Made by a program: the position numbers and the translations under genes. From assembly GCA_964406105.1 (NCBI GenBank), contig CAYOQK010000022.1:1-64000 (forward strand): 64,000 nucleotides of DNA, in the 5' to 3' direction. Source of the DNA: WGAB01 sp964406105. GTDB taxonomy: Bacteria > Hydrothermota > Hydrothermia > WGAB01. This document shows, piece after piece, positions 8,341 through 17,364 of the stretch. The notes beneath the pieces were generated by a model. That model did no database searches. It saw only the letters and a list, made by a program, of their open reading frames with translations, and had not been told where the DNA came from. Each line of letters opens with the position of its first letter. Within the stretch, counting starts at the first letter, position 1.

Positions 8341-10308
8341 CTATGAGGCGGCCTTCGCCTCTTCCCAGATGATCTCTTTGGGGATTTCAAAGACCTCCCG
8401 GTATCCCCGTTTTACGGCCTGGAGGTTGTCCTGAACCACCTGCTCTCCGCGTTTGCCGAAGAACTTGCGGAGGGAGCGTTCCACGGCCTCAAAGATTTGG
8501 TCTTCGGTGAGACCCCGCTCTTTAAAGAACGGTACCACCTTGAGGAACACCCCCAAAAGCACGATGCCCTGCATCCGCACCTGCAGGTCGGGGCGAGAGG
8601 CCACCTCCCGAGCGATCTTGGCAGTATCCAAGGCCAGCACCCGGATGTTCTTCTCACGGATCACATCCCGGGCCGACCACGGGATGGAATGCCAAATCTC
8701 CCGGGGATCCGTTTCCGTGGTGTTGATGAACAGCATGCCCCCTGGTTTGATGCCCGCAAGGGGGTTCCCCAGGTTGAAGGCGTTCAGGTTGTTGATGGGC
8801 ACAAAGTCCACTTCCTTGAGCATGGAGTGGATGCGGATATGCTCAGGGGCAGCGATCAGGTAGTAGGTGGTGGGCAATCCCTTCTTCTCGGCCCCGTATT
8901 GGGGATAGGCCTGTACCTTGAGGTTCAGCAGGTCGGCCACCAGGGTAGCGATCACCTTGTTGGTGGTTACCGAGCCCATGCCCCCGACCGAGTGGCCCCG
9001 CATGGTGAAGGTGCCCTCGGGCAAGCAGTCTGGATCTTCGGGCCGTTCCAGGGCGTACTTGTGTTTGATGTTGAGCACGAAGTAGCGGTGCTCCCCTTGG
9101 TCCAACATGTGCTTCATCACGGCCAGGAAGTCGCCAGGCCGCACATCGCGCCCGCCCAAGCCCGCGGAACCGTAGTACACATACGGGATCCGGTCCACCT
9201 TGGGGTAGTCCTCGGGATACCCGTGGGCGCCAATCAGGGCATCGGCAAAGGCGGATTTGATCTCCCGAGCCAACGGGTTAGACTGGGCCGGGGGATCGTC
9301 CAGCCGTTCCACCACAGCAAAGGCCTTAACGTGTTTGAGGGCATTCACGATCTCTGGGCCAGGGAAGGGCCGAAGGGTTCGGGGATTCAGCACGCCCACC
9401 TTCCAGCCGTACCTCTCGCGGGCATAGTCCACAGCCGCCATGGCGGTTTCGGCCATGGTGCCCAGGGCCACGATGGCGTACTCGGCATCCTCCAAACGGT
9501 AGGGTTCAATGAGGTCGTAGTGCCGACCCGTGAGTTCGGAGTACTCGCGCATGGCCTGCCGAAGAAAGGTCTTCAGGTGGTCGTAGAAGTACCGCTGGGC
9601 GATTTTCCCCTTCATGTAGCTGTCTTGGTTCTGTACTACCCCGATCATCAGAGGATGGTAGGGGTCCATGTAGTTCATCAGTTTCTCGCGGGGGTCGCCT
9701 ACAAACTGCTTCATGAGTTCGGGCTCGGGCAACCGCAGGGATTCAATCGTGTGGGTGGTGAGGAATCCATCCTGGACCACCATGTAGGGGGTTTGGCTGT
9801 CCTCTGCGGCCCGTCGGGCGATGAGGGCCAGGTCGGCTGCCTCTTGGGCATTCTTAGCGAACACGATGCCCCAGCCCACATCGGCCACACCAAACACGTC
9901 GTCGTGGCCTGCGTGCACGTTCAAACTCTGGCTGGTTAGCGCTCGGGCACCGATATGGAACACCACCGGCAGCCGCTTCCCAGCGATGACGTAGAGCACT
10001 TCCTTCATCAGGATGAGGCCCTGGCTGGAGGTGAAGTTCACCACCCGACCACCGGCCGCGGCAAACCCCTCCGCCGCCGATGCGGAACTGTGCTCGGACT
10101 CGGGCTCAATGAAGATGAGAGGGGTGCCCCACAGGTTTTTTTGGCCTGCTGCCACCCGCGCTTGGTACCCCACACCCATGGGGGTGGAGGGCGTAATGGG
10201 ATAGGCGCAGGCCCCTTCGGTGATCTGGGACTCTACCCACACCACAGCCTCGGAACCGTCGGCGGTGGTTGGGATCCCGGGGAAGGGGACCTTCTTGTTG
10301 GAAACCAT
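8341..10308 (-). CDS. NifJ-type pyruvate:ferredoxin oxidoreductase, fused alpha-gamma subunit
   Basis: A 655-residue protein matching the N-terminal half of NifJ. The start at 10308 follows AAGGAGG by 9 nt; the open frame upstream has no support. The alpha part carries YPITPSTPMG, EPESEHSSASAAEGFAAAGG and TSSQGLILMKE, and NVHAGHDDVFGVADVGWG parallels NifJ's pyruvate-binding region. The last 220 residues are the gamma domain (SVGGMGSVTTNKVIATLVAD). The order gamma after alpha is as in NifJ. This is the first gene of the operon and has a recognisable promoter. Pyruvate is the likely substrate but another 2-oxoacid is possible. Confidence 0.9.
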   Translation of the reverse strand: MVSNKKVPFPGIPTTADGSEAVVWVESQITEGACAYPITPSTPMGVGYQARVAAGQKNLWGTPLIFIEPESEHSSASAAEGFAAAGGRVVNFTSSQGLILMKEVLYVIAGKRLPVVFHIGARALTSQSLNVHAGHDDVFGVADVGWGIVFAKNAQEAADLALIARRAAEDSQTPYMVVQDGFLTTHTIESLRLPEPELMKQFVGDPREKLMNYMDPYHPLMIGVVQNQDSYMKGKIAQRYFYDHLKTFLRQAMREYSELTGRHYDLIEPYRLEDAEYAIVALGTMAETAMAAVDYARERYGWKVGVLNPRTLRPFPGPEIVNALKHVKAFAVVERLDDPPAQSNPLAREIKSAFADALIGAHGYPEDYPKVDRIPYVYYGSAGLGGRDVRPGDFLAVMKHMLDQGEHRYFVLNIKHKYALERPEDPDCLPEGTFTMRGHSVGGMGSVTTNKVIATLVADLLNLKVQAYPQYGAEKKGLPTTYYLIAAPEHIRIHSMLKEVDFVPINNLNAFNLGNPLAGIKPGGMLFINTTETDPREIWHSIPWSARDVIREKNIRVLALDTAKIAREVASRPDLQVRMQGIVLLGVFLKVVPFFKERGLTEDQIFEAVERSLRKFFGKRGEQVVQDNLQAVKRGYREVFEIPKEIIWEEAKAAS

Positions 10309-10346
10309 GGTCTGACGCCTCCTTGGGTTTCTCACATCAAGCGACA

Positions 10347-10375
10347 ATTATAAGCGAAATTTCAAATTTTTGACC
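10347..10375 (-). promoter_or_regulatory. Promoter of the split PFOR operon
   Basis: On the minus strand a perfect TATAAT (10347-10352) is preceded at 17 bp by GGTCAA (10370-10375), a weak -35. The region is AT-rich in otherwise GC-rich DNA. The predicted RNA start is about 30 nt before the ATG at 10308. The rest of the 362-bp gap 10309-10670 holds the divergent promoter below and no gene that I can support. Confidence 0.65.
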
Positions 10376-10582
10376 GGGGGCAGGGCTCTTTTGCTTGAAA
10401 ATTCAGGGATCCGGAGCCCCATCCCCCCTCAGCCCCCGGCCTCCGGTATGGCATACAAACCCCAAGACAACATCGCAACCCCTTGAGGCCCAAAGAGTTC
10501 GTTGTTTTAGATGCCCCACACCCTGGAACCATCCAAGAGATCCCGTTTTCTGGGAGAACCACGGTTTCCACAAGGCCTCGCT

Positions 10583-10608
10583 TTGGTGTTTCTTGTTGGT
10601 GTTTCTTG
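10583..10608 (+). repeat. Perfect tandem 13-bp direct repeat overlapping a -35 box
   Basis: Two abutting copies of TTGGTGTTTCTTG occupy 10583-10595 and 10596-10608. The second copy runs into the -35 hexamer of the promoter for the giant secreted protein. A regulator binding site is possible; chance duplication is the alternative. Confidence 0.6.
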
Positions 10609-10634
10609 CCAGCACCAAGGCGTGCGGTTATAGT
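10606..10634 (+). promoter_or_regulatory. Promoter of the giant secreted repeat protein
   Basis: TTGCCA (10606-10611) and TATAGT (10629-10634) are separated by exactly 17 bp. A strong ribosome site AAGGAGGT (10658-10665) precedes the GTG start at 10671. Confidence 0.7.
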
Positions 10635-10670
10635 TATCAGGTGTAAACGGGCCATAAAAGGAGGTGTAGT

Positions 10671-13600
10671 GTGCGGCGTAGTGGTAAGCGGTACGGGCTC
10701 TTGATGCTGGGAGCCTTGTTGGCGTGGAGTGTGGTGCTCCATGCCGATTGGACCTTCATCGGCGGCGGCTACATCAACGGGGTCCACATGCTCGGCAACG
10801 AGGTGTGGACCGCGGAGAGCGATGGCCGGATCCGCCACTCCTCCGATGGAGGCGAAACCTGGGAAAGCCTGTTGGTACCTGCAGCGGTGCGACTGAGCGG
10901 CGTGTACTTCATAGACAGCAATACCGGCTGGGCCGTGGGATCCGACGGCACCATCTTCCACACCACCGACGGAGGCCAAACCTGGGAATGGCAAACCTCG
11001 GGGATCTCCAACGATCTCAAGGGCGTGTTCTTCGTGGATGCCCAAACCGGCTGGGCCTGGGGCCGTTCGGGGAAGATCCTCCACACCGAAGACGGGGGCG
11101 CCACCTGGGTACAGCAAACCTCCGGGGTGACCAGCACCCTCTATTGGGGCTGCTTCTTAAACGACACCTTAGGCTACGTGGGCGGCTCCTCCGGCAAGAT
11201 CCTGAAGACCACCGACGGTGGCAACACTTGGGTGCTGCTCAACAGCCCCACCACCAGCTCCTTGTACGATGGATGGTTCGTAAACGATACCGTGGGCTGG
11301 GTGGTGCGGTCCTCGGGCCGAGTGTACAAGACCACCGACGGCGGCCAAACCTGGACCCAACAGAACTCTAACACCACCAACACCCTCTACGGTGTGTACG
11401 CTACGGACGAGAGCCACGCCTGGGCGGTGGGCAAGAACGGCACCGTGATCTACACCACGGATGGGGGCGAAACCTGGGTGGCCCAAACCGACATCACCTC
11501 CAATTACTTCAAGCAGATCGTGATGGCCCCGGATCACCTCACCGGCATCGCCGTAGGTTGGGGTGGTGCCATCTACAAGACCACCGACGGTGGCCAAACC
11601 TGGACACCCAAAGCCCAAGAGACCTGTCCGGGCTTCCGGCGGGTGGCCTTCGGGGACGCCGATAACGTATGGGCCGTGGGCATCAACGGCGCCGTTTACC
11701 ATTCTGGTGACGGCGGCCTCACGTGGGAACGTCAAGAGAGCCACACTTCTTCCTTCCTCATGGGCGTAGATTTCCTGGATGGGTCCACTGGCTGGTTCGC
11801 TGGCTATGACGGGGCCGTGGGCTTCACCACTGACGGCGGTCAAACCTGGACCCTCGTGGACGCTGGCACTACTGAGGACCTGAACGACGTGGAAGTGACC
11901 ACCTCCCAAGTGGTGTACATCGTGGGGCAGAACGGGTTTGCTGCCATGACCGTGAACGGCGGCCAAACTTGGAGCCCGCTCAACACCGGCACCACCGACG
12001 ACATCAAGAGTGTGGAGTTCTTCAACCCCAACGTGGGCATCGCTGTGGGCGACAACGGCCTGATCCTGCGCACCCAAACCGCTGGCCTCCTTTGGGATAA
12101 CGTGTCCGGTGTCACCACCAATCGGCTTTACGACGTGGCCTTCCGCGATTCGCTGCATGTGTTTGCCGTAGGAGTGGATGGCACCCTGATCTACTCCGAA
12201 GACGGCGGCGTCACCTGGTCCACCCTCAACAGCGGTACCAGTCTGGACCTTTACCGCATCACCTTCGCCTCGGAAACCGAGGGTTGGATCGCCGGGGGCG
12301 GCACCGATGCCTCTGTTCTCCTCCACACCACCGATGGCGGCCAAACCTGGGAACCGGTGGACCTCCATTCAGACCTCGCCGTTTGGGGCATTGATGTGAT
12401 CCAACTGGACCGGGGCGATTACCTGGGCGTTGCCGCTTCCAACGGCGGCGCCATCTACCGGTATTCCACCCTGCCCACTTGGCCGGAACTCACCATCGCT
12501 GAGATCCAGGGCATGACCGATCACTCTCCCTACGAGGGCGACACCGTGATCACCTATGGCATCGTGACCGGCACCTACAGCCACGGGTTCTTCATGGAAG
12601 AGCGGCCTGGCGGCGCCTGGCACGGCATCTGGGTGTACACGAGCGATCCCCCCACCGTGGCCGTCGGCGACAGTGTCAAGGTGGTGGGCCCCGTGCAGGA
12701 GTACTACGATCTCACTGAGATCTCCCATCCGGTGTCCGTAGAAGTGCTGGCCAGCGGCCTGACCCCGCCAGGTCCCACGGTGCTCCCCACCGGCGAGGTG
12801 CCCCAGGAGCAGTATGAGGGCGTGTTTGTCCGCGTGGAGAACGCCGTGTGCACGAATCCGGATCTCGGCTACGGCGAGTGGGAGGTGGACGACGGCTCCG
12901 GCCCCGTGCGGGTGGACGACAAGGGTGTGGCCTTTCTCCCCGATTCCGGTCAACGGTACAACGTCCAGGGCGGCCTGTTTTACTCCTACGGCAACTACAA
13001 GATTGAACCCCGCGACTCCTCCGACATTGAGGAGGTTGGGGGGCCCATCGTGCTCTTCTACGATGACTTTGAAAGTGGCTTAGACCACTGGACCGGCGAC
13101 TGGGGCCTGCAAGAAGGCACGGCCCACTCCCCCACGCACTCCTACACCGACAGCCCCAACAGCAACTACCCGGATATGTCGGTGCTCATTGGCGCCATGA
13201 ACCAAGGCGTAGACCTCACCGGCTATGCCGGTGCCTTCCTATACTTCTGGTACATGCACTGGCTGGAACAGGGGTTTGACTACGGCTACTTGGACGTGTC
13301 TGTGGACGGTGGCAATTCCTGGATCACCCTCAAAACCTACAACGACACCGTGGACACTTGGACCCACGACACCGTAGACCTCTCGGCCTTCGTGGGCAAC
13401 AGCGATGTCCGGATCCGGTTCCGCCTGGTAACCGACCCTGCGTACAACGAAGACGGCTGGTACGTGGACGACGTGATGATCGTGGCGTCCACCGAAGACG
13501 TCACCCCGCCCCTGATCCTCCACGAACCGCCGGCCGACACCCAAAGCATCGTCACCGCCTACACCGCCATGGCCGTGATCCTGGACTACTCCGATCTTGC

Positions 13601-14603
13601 CTATGACAGCCTGTACTACCGGTTTGAAGGTGGCGATTGGGTGGGCCTGACCCCTGAATCCGTGGTGGGCGACACCCACTACTACGTGATCCCGGCCACC
13701 CCCACCCTGGGCACACCGGTGGAGTACTACTTCGTGGCCCAGGACGTGCAGGGGAACCGGGCGGTGAGTGAGACCTACTCCTACATCACGGGCTATGTGG
13801 TGTACTACGACGACGGCGATCCCGAGTACATCACCAACATCACGCCGGGCATGGACATGGCCGTTCGCTTTGACACCGACTTTGCAGGCGACGATACTGC
13901 TTGCCAGGTGCTTTGGCTCGCCTACAACTTCTACCGTGATACCCAACACCCTCTGGACACCGTGGAGGTCTATGTGTGGTACCTGGGCAACGAGGATCTG
14001 CCTGGCGAGGTGGCCTTCGGTCCACGGGCCGTGTGGCCGGCCAACACGCCGGATAACCCCCACGCCTGGACCTATGTAGACCTGCGACAGGACTCCGTGA
14101 TCCCAGTGCCCCCGGCGGGCCGGTACCCCGTGACCTTCTTCGGCGGCGTCCATTTCCGCAGCGCCTATCCCACCATCCTGCTGGATAGCCCCGCCCAGTT
14201 CGGCCATTCCGTGGCTCGGGTGCCCGGTGGCAATTGGCTCTTGGTGGACGCCGACTACTTCTTCCGAGCCATTGTGGCACCGGTGCATTACACTGTGGTG
14301 CACGAGGGCACCGATGCTCTGCCTCGGGTGTTCGCTCTGGGCACGGCTTCCCCCAGCCCCTTCCGCCACAAGACCACCCTGCGGTTCGCTCTGCCCAAAG
14401 CCACCCACGTAACCCTGGAGATCTTTGACCATGCGGGCCGCCGTGTGCGTACCTTGGTCAACACCGAGATGCCCGCTGGGTACCACTCACTCACCTGGGA
14501 CGGCACCGACGGCCAAGGGCACCGTTTGGCCTCGGGCCTGTACTTCTACCGACTGGTGACACCGGAGTACCGGGCTGTGAGGAAGGTGCTGCTGATCCGC
14601 TGA
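10671..14603 (+). CDS. Giant secreted YCF48/BNR-like beta-propeller protein with FlgD-Ig/T9SS-like C-terminal domain
   Basis: A 1310-residue exported protein starting at GTG 10671 after AAGGAGGT. Residues 1 to about 25 form a signal peptide (LLMLGALLAWSVVLHA). Residues about 30-590 hold thirteen repeats of roughly 42 residues, each with a DGGxTW-type turn (TDGGQTW most often; one copy is degenerate), as in YCF48-like and sialidase/sortilin propellers. Residues about 606-785 resemble an OB-like domain of extracellular nucleases. Residues about 796-940 resemble a MAM/immune-inhibitor-A-type jelly roll (DDFESGLDHW, WYVDDVMI). The last 95 residues (SPSPFRHKTTLRFALPK, GLYFYRL, final VRKVLLIR) match a FlgD-Ig or T9SS type A sorting domain. 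No catalytic motif was found; adhesion or surface structure is plausible. It is a single-gene unit with its own promoter and terminator. Confidence 0.85.
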   Translation: MRRSGKRYGLLMLGALLAWSVVLHADWTFIGGGYINGVHMLGNEVWTAESDGRIRHSSDGGETWESLLVPAAVRLSGVYFIDSNTGWAVGSDGTIFHTTDGGQTWEWQTSGISNDLKGVFFVDAQTGWAWGRSGKILHTEDGGATWVQQTSGVTSTLYWGCFLNDTLGYVGGSSGKILKTTDGGNTWVLLNSPTTSSLYDGWFVNDTVGWVVRSSGRVYKTTDGGQTWTQQNSNTTNTLYGVYATDESHAWAVGKNGTVIYTTDGGETWVAQTDITSNYFKQIVMAPDHLTGIAVGWGGAIYKTTDGGQTWTPKAQETCPGFRRVAFGDADNVWAVGINGAVYHSGDGGLTWERQESHTSSFLMGVDFLDGSTGWFAGYDGAVGFTTDGGQTWTLVDAGTTEDLNDVEVTTSQVVYIVGQNGFAAMTVNGGQTWSPLNTGTTDDIKSVEFFNPNVGIAVGDNGLILRTQTAGLLWDNVSGVTTNRLYDVAFRDSLHVFAVGVDGTLIYSEDGGVTWSTLNSGTSLDLYRITFASETEGWIAGGGTDASVLLHTTDGGQTWEPVDLHSDLAVWGIDVIQLDRGDYLGVAASNGGAIYRYSTLPTWPELTIAEIQGMTDHSPYEGDTVITYGIVTGTYSHGFFMEERPGGAWHGIWVYTSDPPTVAVGDSVKVVGPVQEYYDLTEISHPVSVEVLASGLTPPGPTVLPTGEVPQEQYEGVFVRVENAVCTNPDLGYGEWEVDDGSGPVRVDDKGVAFLPDSGQRYNVQGGLFYSYGNYKIEPRDSSDIEEVGGPIVLFYDDFESGLDHWTGDWGLQEGTAHSPTHSYTDSPNSNYPDMSVLIGAMNQGVDLTGYAGAFLYFWYMHWLEQGFDYGYLDVSVDGGNSWITLKTYNDTVDTWTHDTVDLSAFVGNSDVRIRFRLVTDPAYNEDGWYVDDVMIVASTEDVTPPLILHEPPADTQSIVTAYTAMAVILDYSDLAYDSLYYRFEGGDWVGLTPESVVGDTHYYVIPATPTLGTPVEYYFVAQDVQGNRAVSETYSYITGYVVYYDDGDPEYITNITPGMDMAVRFDTDFAGDDTACQVLWLAYNFYRDTQHPLDTVEVYVWYLGNEDLPGEVAFGPRAVWPANTPDNPHAWTYVDLRQDSVIPVPPAGRYPVTFFGGVHFRSAYPTILLDSPAQFGHSVARVPGGNWLLVDADYFFRAIVAPVHYTVVHEGTDALPRVFALGTASPSPFRHKTTLRFALPKATHVTLEIFDHAGRRVRTLVNTEMPAGYHSLTWDGTDGQGHRLASGLYFYRLVTPEYRAVRKVLLIR

Positions 14604-14625
14604 GCCACGGTTTGCCAAGGTCTTT

Positions 14626-14661
14626 AAGGGGGCGGCGATACACCCTCGCCGCCCCCTTTTT
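14626..14661 (+). terminator. Rho-independent terminator of the giant secreted protein gene
   Basis: A 13-bp stem (14626-14638 with 14646-14658, GGGGGCGGCGA core) encloses a 7-nt loop and runs into a five-T tract ending at 14661. Confidence 0.88.
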
Positions 14662-14736
14662 GGTTCCCTTTTCCCCAAAGCCCCTGAACTCTGGGAAAAG
14701 GGACCTTCTCTGGTTCCGCAAACCTTCCAAATCCTT

Positions 14737-14742
14737 TACACT
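14737..14742 (+). promoter_or_regulatory. -10 element for probable leaderless folD transcript
   Basis: TACACT ends 8 nt before the folD ATG and no Shine-Dalgarno sequence is present. A -35 match is poor (TTCCGC at 14714). Confidence 0.45.
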
Positions 14743-14750
14743 AAGCCATC

Positions 14751-15614
14751 ATGGGTGCTTTGGTCTTCAGCGGGAAGGAATTGGCCGCCCGCGTGCGGCA
14801 AGAGGTCAAGGAGGAAGTGGAGGCTTTAAAGGCCCAGGGGGTACAGCCCTTTTTGGCGGTCATCCTCGTGGGCGATGATCCCGCTTCCCAGGTTTACGTG
14901 CGCAACAAGGAACGCTCTGCTCAAAAGGTCGGTATCGCATCCCACACGTATCGGCTCCCTGCAGAAACCTCCCAGGAGGAACTGCTAAGGCTTCTCCGGA
15001 AACTCAACGAAGATCCCCAGGTGCACGGCATCCTGGTCCAGCTCCCCCTTCCCGATCACATCAACGAGCGCGACATCATCCTGTCCATCAATCCCATCAA
15101 AGACGTGGATGGGTTCCATCCTGAGAACCTGGGTCGCTTGGTGGCTGGCTATCCCCGGTACCTGCCGTGCACTCCAAGGGGTGTGATGCGGATCCTGCAC
15201 GAGGCCGGGGTCCAGTTGCAGGGCAAGGAGGCTGTGGTGGTGGGCCGAAGCGTGATCGTGGGGAAACCCATGGGCCTGATGTTGCTGGCCGAGCACGCCA
15301 CGGTGACCACCGTGCACTCCCGAACCCGCGATCTGGCGTTCCACACCCGCCGGGCCGATGTGCTGGTGGTGGCAGCTGGGCGTGCGGGCCTTATCAAAGG
15401 CGATATGGTCAAGGAGGGTGCCGTGGTCATTGATGTGGGAGTAAACCGAATGCCCGACGGATCCCTAAAGGGCGATGTGGAGTTTGATGAGGTGGTGGAA
15501 AAGGCCTCGGTGATCACGCCGGTGCCCGGGGGCGTCGGGCCTATGACCGTGGCCATGTTGATGAAGAACACCGTGGAAGCTGCCAAACTTCAAACCCTAA
15601 ACCGGGAGGGTTGA
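14751..15614 (+). CDS. folD: Bifunctional methylenetetrahydrofolate dehydrogenase/methenyltetrahydrofolate cyclohydrolase
   Basis: A 287-residue FolD, the normal length. It interconverts 5,10-methylene-, methenyl- and 10-formyl-tetrahydrofolate using NADP or NAD. The active-site region YVRNKERSAQKVGI contains the catalytic Tyr and Lys; PLPDHINERDIILSINPIKD, the VVGRSVIVGKPMGLMLL nucleotide-binding block and PVPGGVGPMTVAMLMKNTVEA are all present. It is followed after 1 bp by fhs, so both cytoplasmic C1-folate enzymes are made from one transcript. The start has a close -10 element and no ribosome site. Confidence 0.97.
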   Translation: MGALVFSGKELAARVRQEVKEEVEALKAQGVQPFLAVILVGDDPASQVYVRNKERSAQKVGIASHTYRLPAETSQEELLRLLRKLNEDPQVHGILVQLPLPDHINERDIILSINPIKDVDGFHPENLGRLVAGYPRYLPCTPRGVMRILHEAGVQLQGKEAVVVGRSVIVGKPMGLMLLAEHATVTTVHSRTRDLAFHTRRADVLVVAAGRAGLIKGDMVKEGAVVIDVGVNRMPDGSLKGDVEFDEVVEKASVITPVPGGVGPMTVAMLMKNTVEAAKLQTLNREG

Positions 15615-15615
15615 C

Positions 15616-17286
15616 ATGCTTTCGGATATTGAAATCGCCCAGCGGGCGGAGCTCAAACCCATAGAGGAGATCGCCCAAAAGATCGGTCTTGACGCCAGCG
15701 TCATTGAAAAGTACGGCCACTACAAGGCCAAACTCCCCCTATCCATCCTGAAGGAGCGCGAAAAGGACCCCGATGCCAAACTCGTGCTCGTTACGGCCAT
15801 CAACCCCACCCCTATGGGGGAGGGCAAAACCACCGTGTCCATCGGGCTGTCCATGGCGTTGAATCGCCTGGGCAAACGCTCGGTGGTGGCCCTGCGCGAG
15901 CCCTCCTTGGGGCCGGTGTTCGGTGTGAAGGGAGGCGCCACCGGAGGCGGGTACTCGCAGGTGGTACCCATGGAGGACATCAACCTCCACTTTACCGGTG
16001 ATTTCCACGCCGTGTCCAGCGCCCATAACCTGCTGTCGGCGATGATTGATAACCACATCCACCAGGGCAACGCCCTGGGCATTGACGCCCGCACCCTTCT
16101 GTGGCGTCGGACCATAGACATGAACGATCGGGCGCTGCGGCACATCGTGGTGGCTTTGGGCGGCAAGGCCAACGGCTTTCCCCGGGAAGACGGCTTTGAC
16201 ATCACACCGGCCTCTGAAATCATGGCCATCCTGGGCCTGGCTCGGGACTACGTGGACCTCAAGAACCGGCTGGGCAACATCCTGGTGGGGTTCACCTACG
16301 AGAAAAAACCGGTGTACGCCCGCGACCTGGGGGCCCACGGCGCCATGGCCGCCCTGCTCCGTGATGCCCTGAAACCCAACCTGGTGCAAACCTTAGAGAA
16401 CACCCCCGCCCTGATCCATACCGGTCCCTTCGCCAACATCGCCCACGGCACCAACTCCATGGTCAGCACCCTTCTGGCACGGAAACTGTCGGACGTGGCT
16501 GTGGTGGAGGCCGGCTTTGGCGCGGATCTGGGCGCCGAAAAGTTCCTCAATGTGGTGTCTCGCCTGGGAGGATTCCATCCCCACGTGGTGGTCATCGTGG
16601 CCACGATCCGAGCCCTCAAGTATCACGGCGGCGTCCCCAAGAAGGAGGTGCAAACCCCGAACCCCGACGCCGTGGAGAAGGGCTTTCCGAACCTGCTCAA
16701 ACACATTGAAAACATCCGCAAGTTCGGCTTGCCGCCGGTGGTGGCCATCAACCGGTTCCCCACGGACACCGACGAGGAACTGGCCGTTTTGGACCGCCTG
16801 CTCCAGGATACAGGCGTGCCCTACGCCCTTACCGAGGTGTGGGCCAAGGGTTCGGAGGGCGGTGTGGCCCTGGCCGAGGCGGTATTGCACACCATGGAAA
16901 CCCAGCCGGCCCAGTACAAACCCCTGTACGACCTGAACCAACCGCTCAAGGAGAAGATTGAAACCGTCGCCCGGGAGGTTTACGGCGCCGATGGCGTGGT
17001 GTACACACCGGCGGCCGAACGGGCACTACGACAGTACGAAAAACTGGGCTACGGCGACGCTCCGGTGGTCATCGCCAAAACCCAGTACTCGCTCTCGGAC
17101 GATCCCAAGAAATTGGGTCGTCCCACCGGCTTCAAGATCACCGTGCGGGAGGTTCGTTTGGCCGGGGGCGCGCGGTTCGTGATCCCCATCACCGGTGACA
17201 TCATGACCATGCCAGGGCTGCCCAAAGAGCCTGCCGCCCTGCGGGTGGACCTGGACGAGAACGGGGTGATCCACGGGCTCTTCTGA
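15616..17286 (+). CDS. fhs: Formate-tetrahydrofolate ligase
   Basis: A 556-residue enzyme of standard length that makes 10-formyl-tetrahydrofolate from formate, ATP and tetrahydrofolate. The P-loop region NPTPMGEGKTT, EPSLGPVFGVKGGATGGGYS, NLHFTGDFHAV and FPTDTDEE are typical. The ATG follows GGGAGG and lies 1 bp after folD. With FolD it forms part of the folate (methyl) branch used in acetogenic Wood-Ljungdahl metabolism, but also in ordinary purine and serine C1 supply; the other Wood-Ljungdahl genes are not in this window. Confidence 0.97.
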   Translation: MLSDIEIAQRAELKPIEEIAQKIGLDASVIEKYGHYKAKLPLSILKEREKDPDAKLVLVTAINPTPMGEGKTTVSIGLSMALNRLGKRSVVALREPSLGPVFGVKGGATGGGYSQVVPMEDINLHFTGDFHAVSSAHNLLSAMIDNHIHQGNALGIDARTLLWRRTIDMNDRALRHIVVALGGKANGFPREDGFDITPASEIMAILGLARDYVDLKNRLGNILVGFTYEKKPVYARDLGAHGAMAALLRDALKPNLVQTLENTPALIHTGPFANIAHGTNSMVSTLLARKLSDVAVVEAGFGADLGAEKFLNVVSRLGGFHPHVVVIVATIRALKYHGGVPKKEVQTPNPDAVEKGFPNLLKHIENIRKFGLPPVVAINRFPTDTDEELAVLDRLLQDTGVPYALTEVWAKGSEGGVALAEAVLHTMETQPAQYKPLYDLNQPLKEKIETVAREVYGADGVVYTPAAERALRQYEKLGYGDAPVVIAKTQYSLSDDPKKLGRPTGFKITVREVRLAGGARFVIPITGDIMTMPGLPKEPAALRVDLDENGVIHGLF

Positions 17287-17311
17287 GGGCTTTTCTCGGT
17301 TTGAAATCCCA

Positions 17312-17337
17312 GGGGCGGGCCCGGCCGGGCCCGCCCC
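17312..17337. terminator. Perfect 26-bp GC palindrome between convergent operons
   Basis: Arms 17312-17324 and 17325-17337 are fully complementary. It lies between fhs (+) and the molybdenum hydroxylase operon (-). No U-tract follows in either direction, so termination may need the hairpin alone or another factor. Confidence 0.6.
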
Positions 17338-17364
17338 ACTCAACTCCGGTGAAGGGAAGTTCCC

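Noticed and set aside
8497..9939. 480-codon plus-strand open frame opposite the PFOR alpha-gamma gene
   Set aside because: Antisense shadow with no start signal and low-complexity composition.
10791..12350. Tandem DNA repeat or CRISPR-like array
   Set aside because: The recurring accaccgacggtggccaaacctgg-type segments are codons of the protein propeller blades in one open frame, with no spacers.
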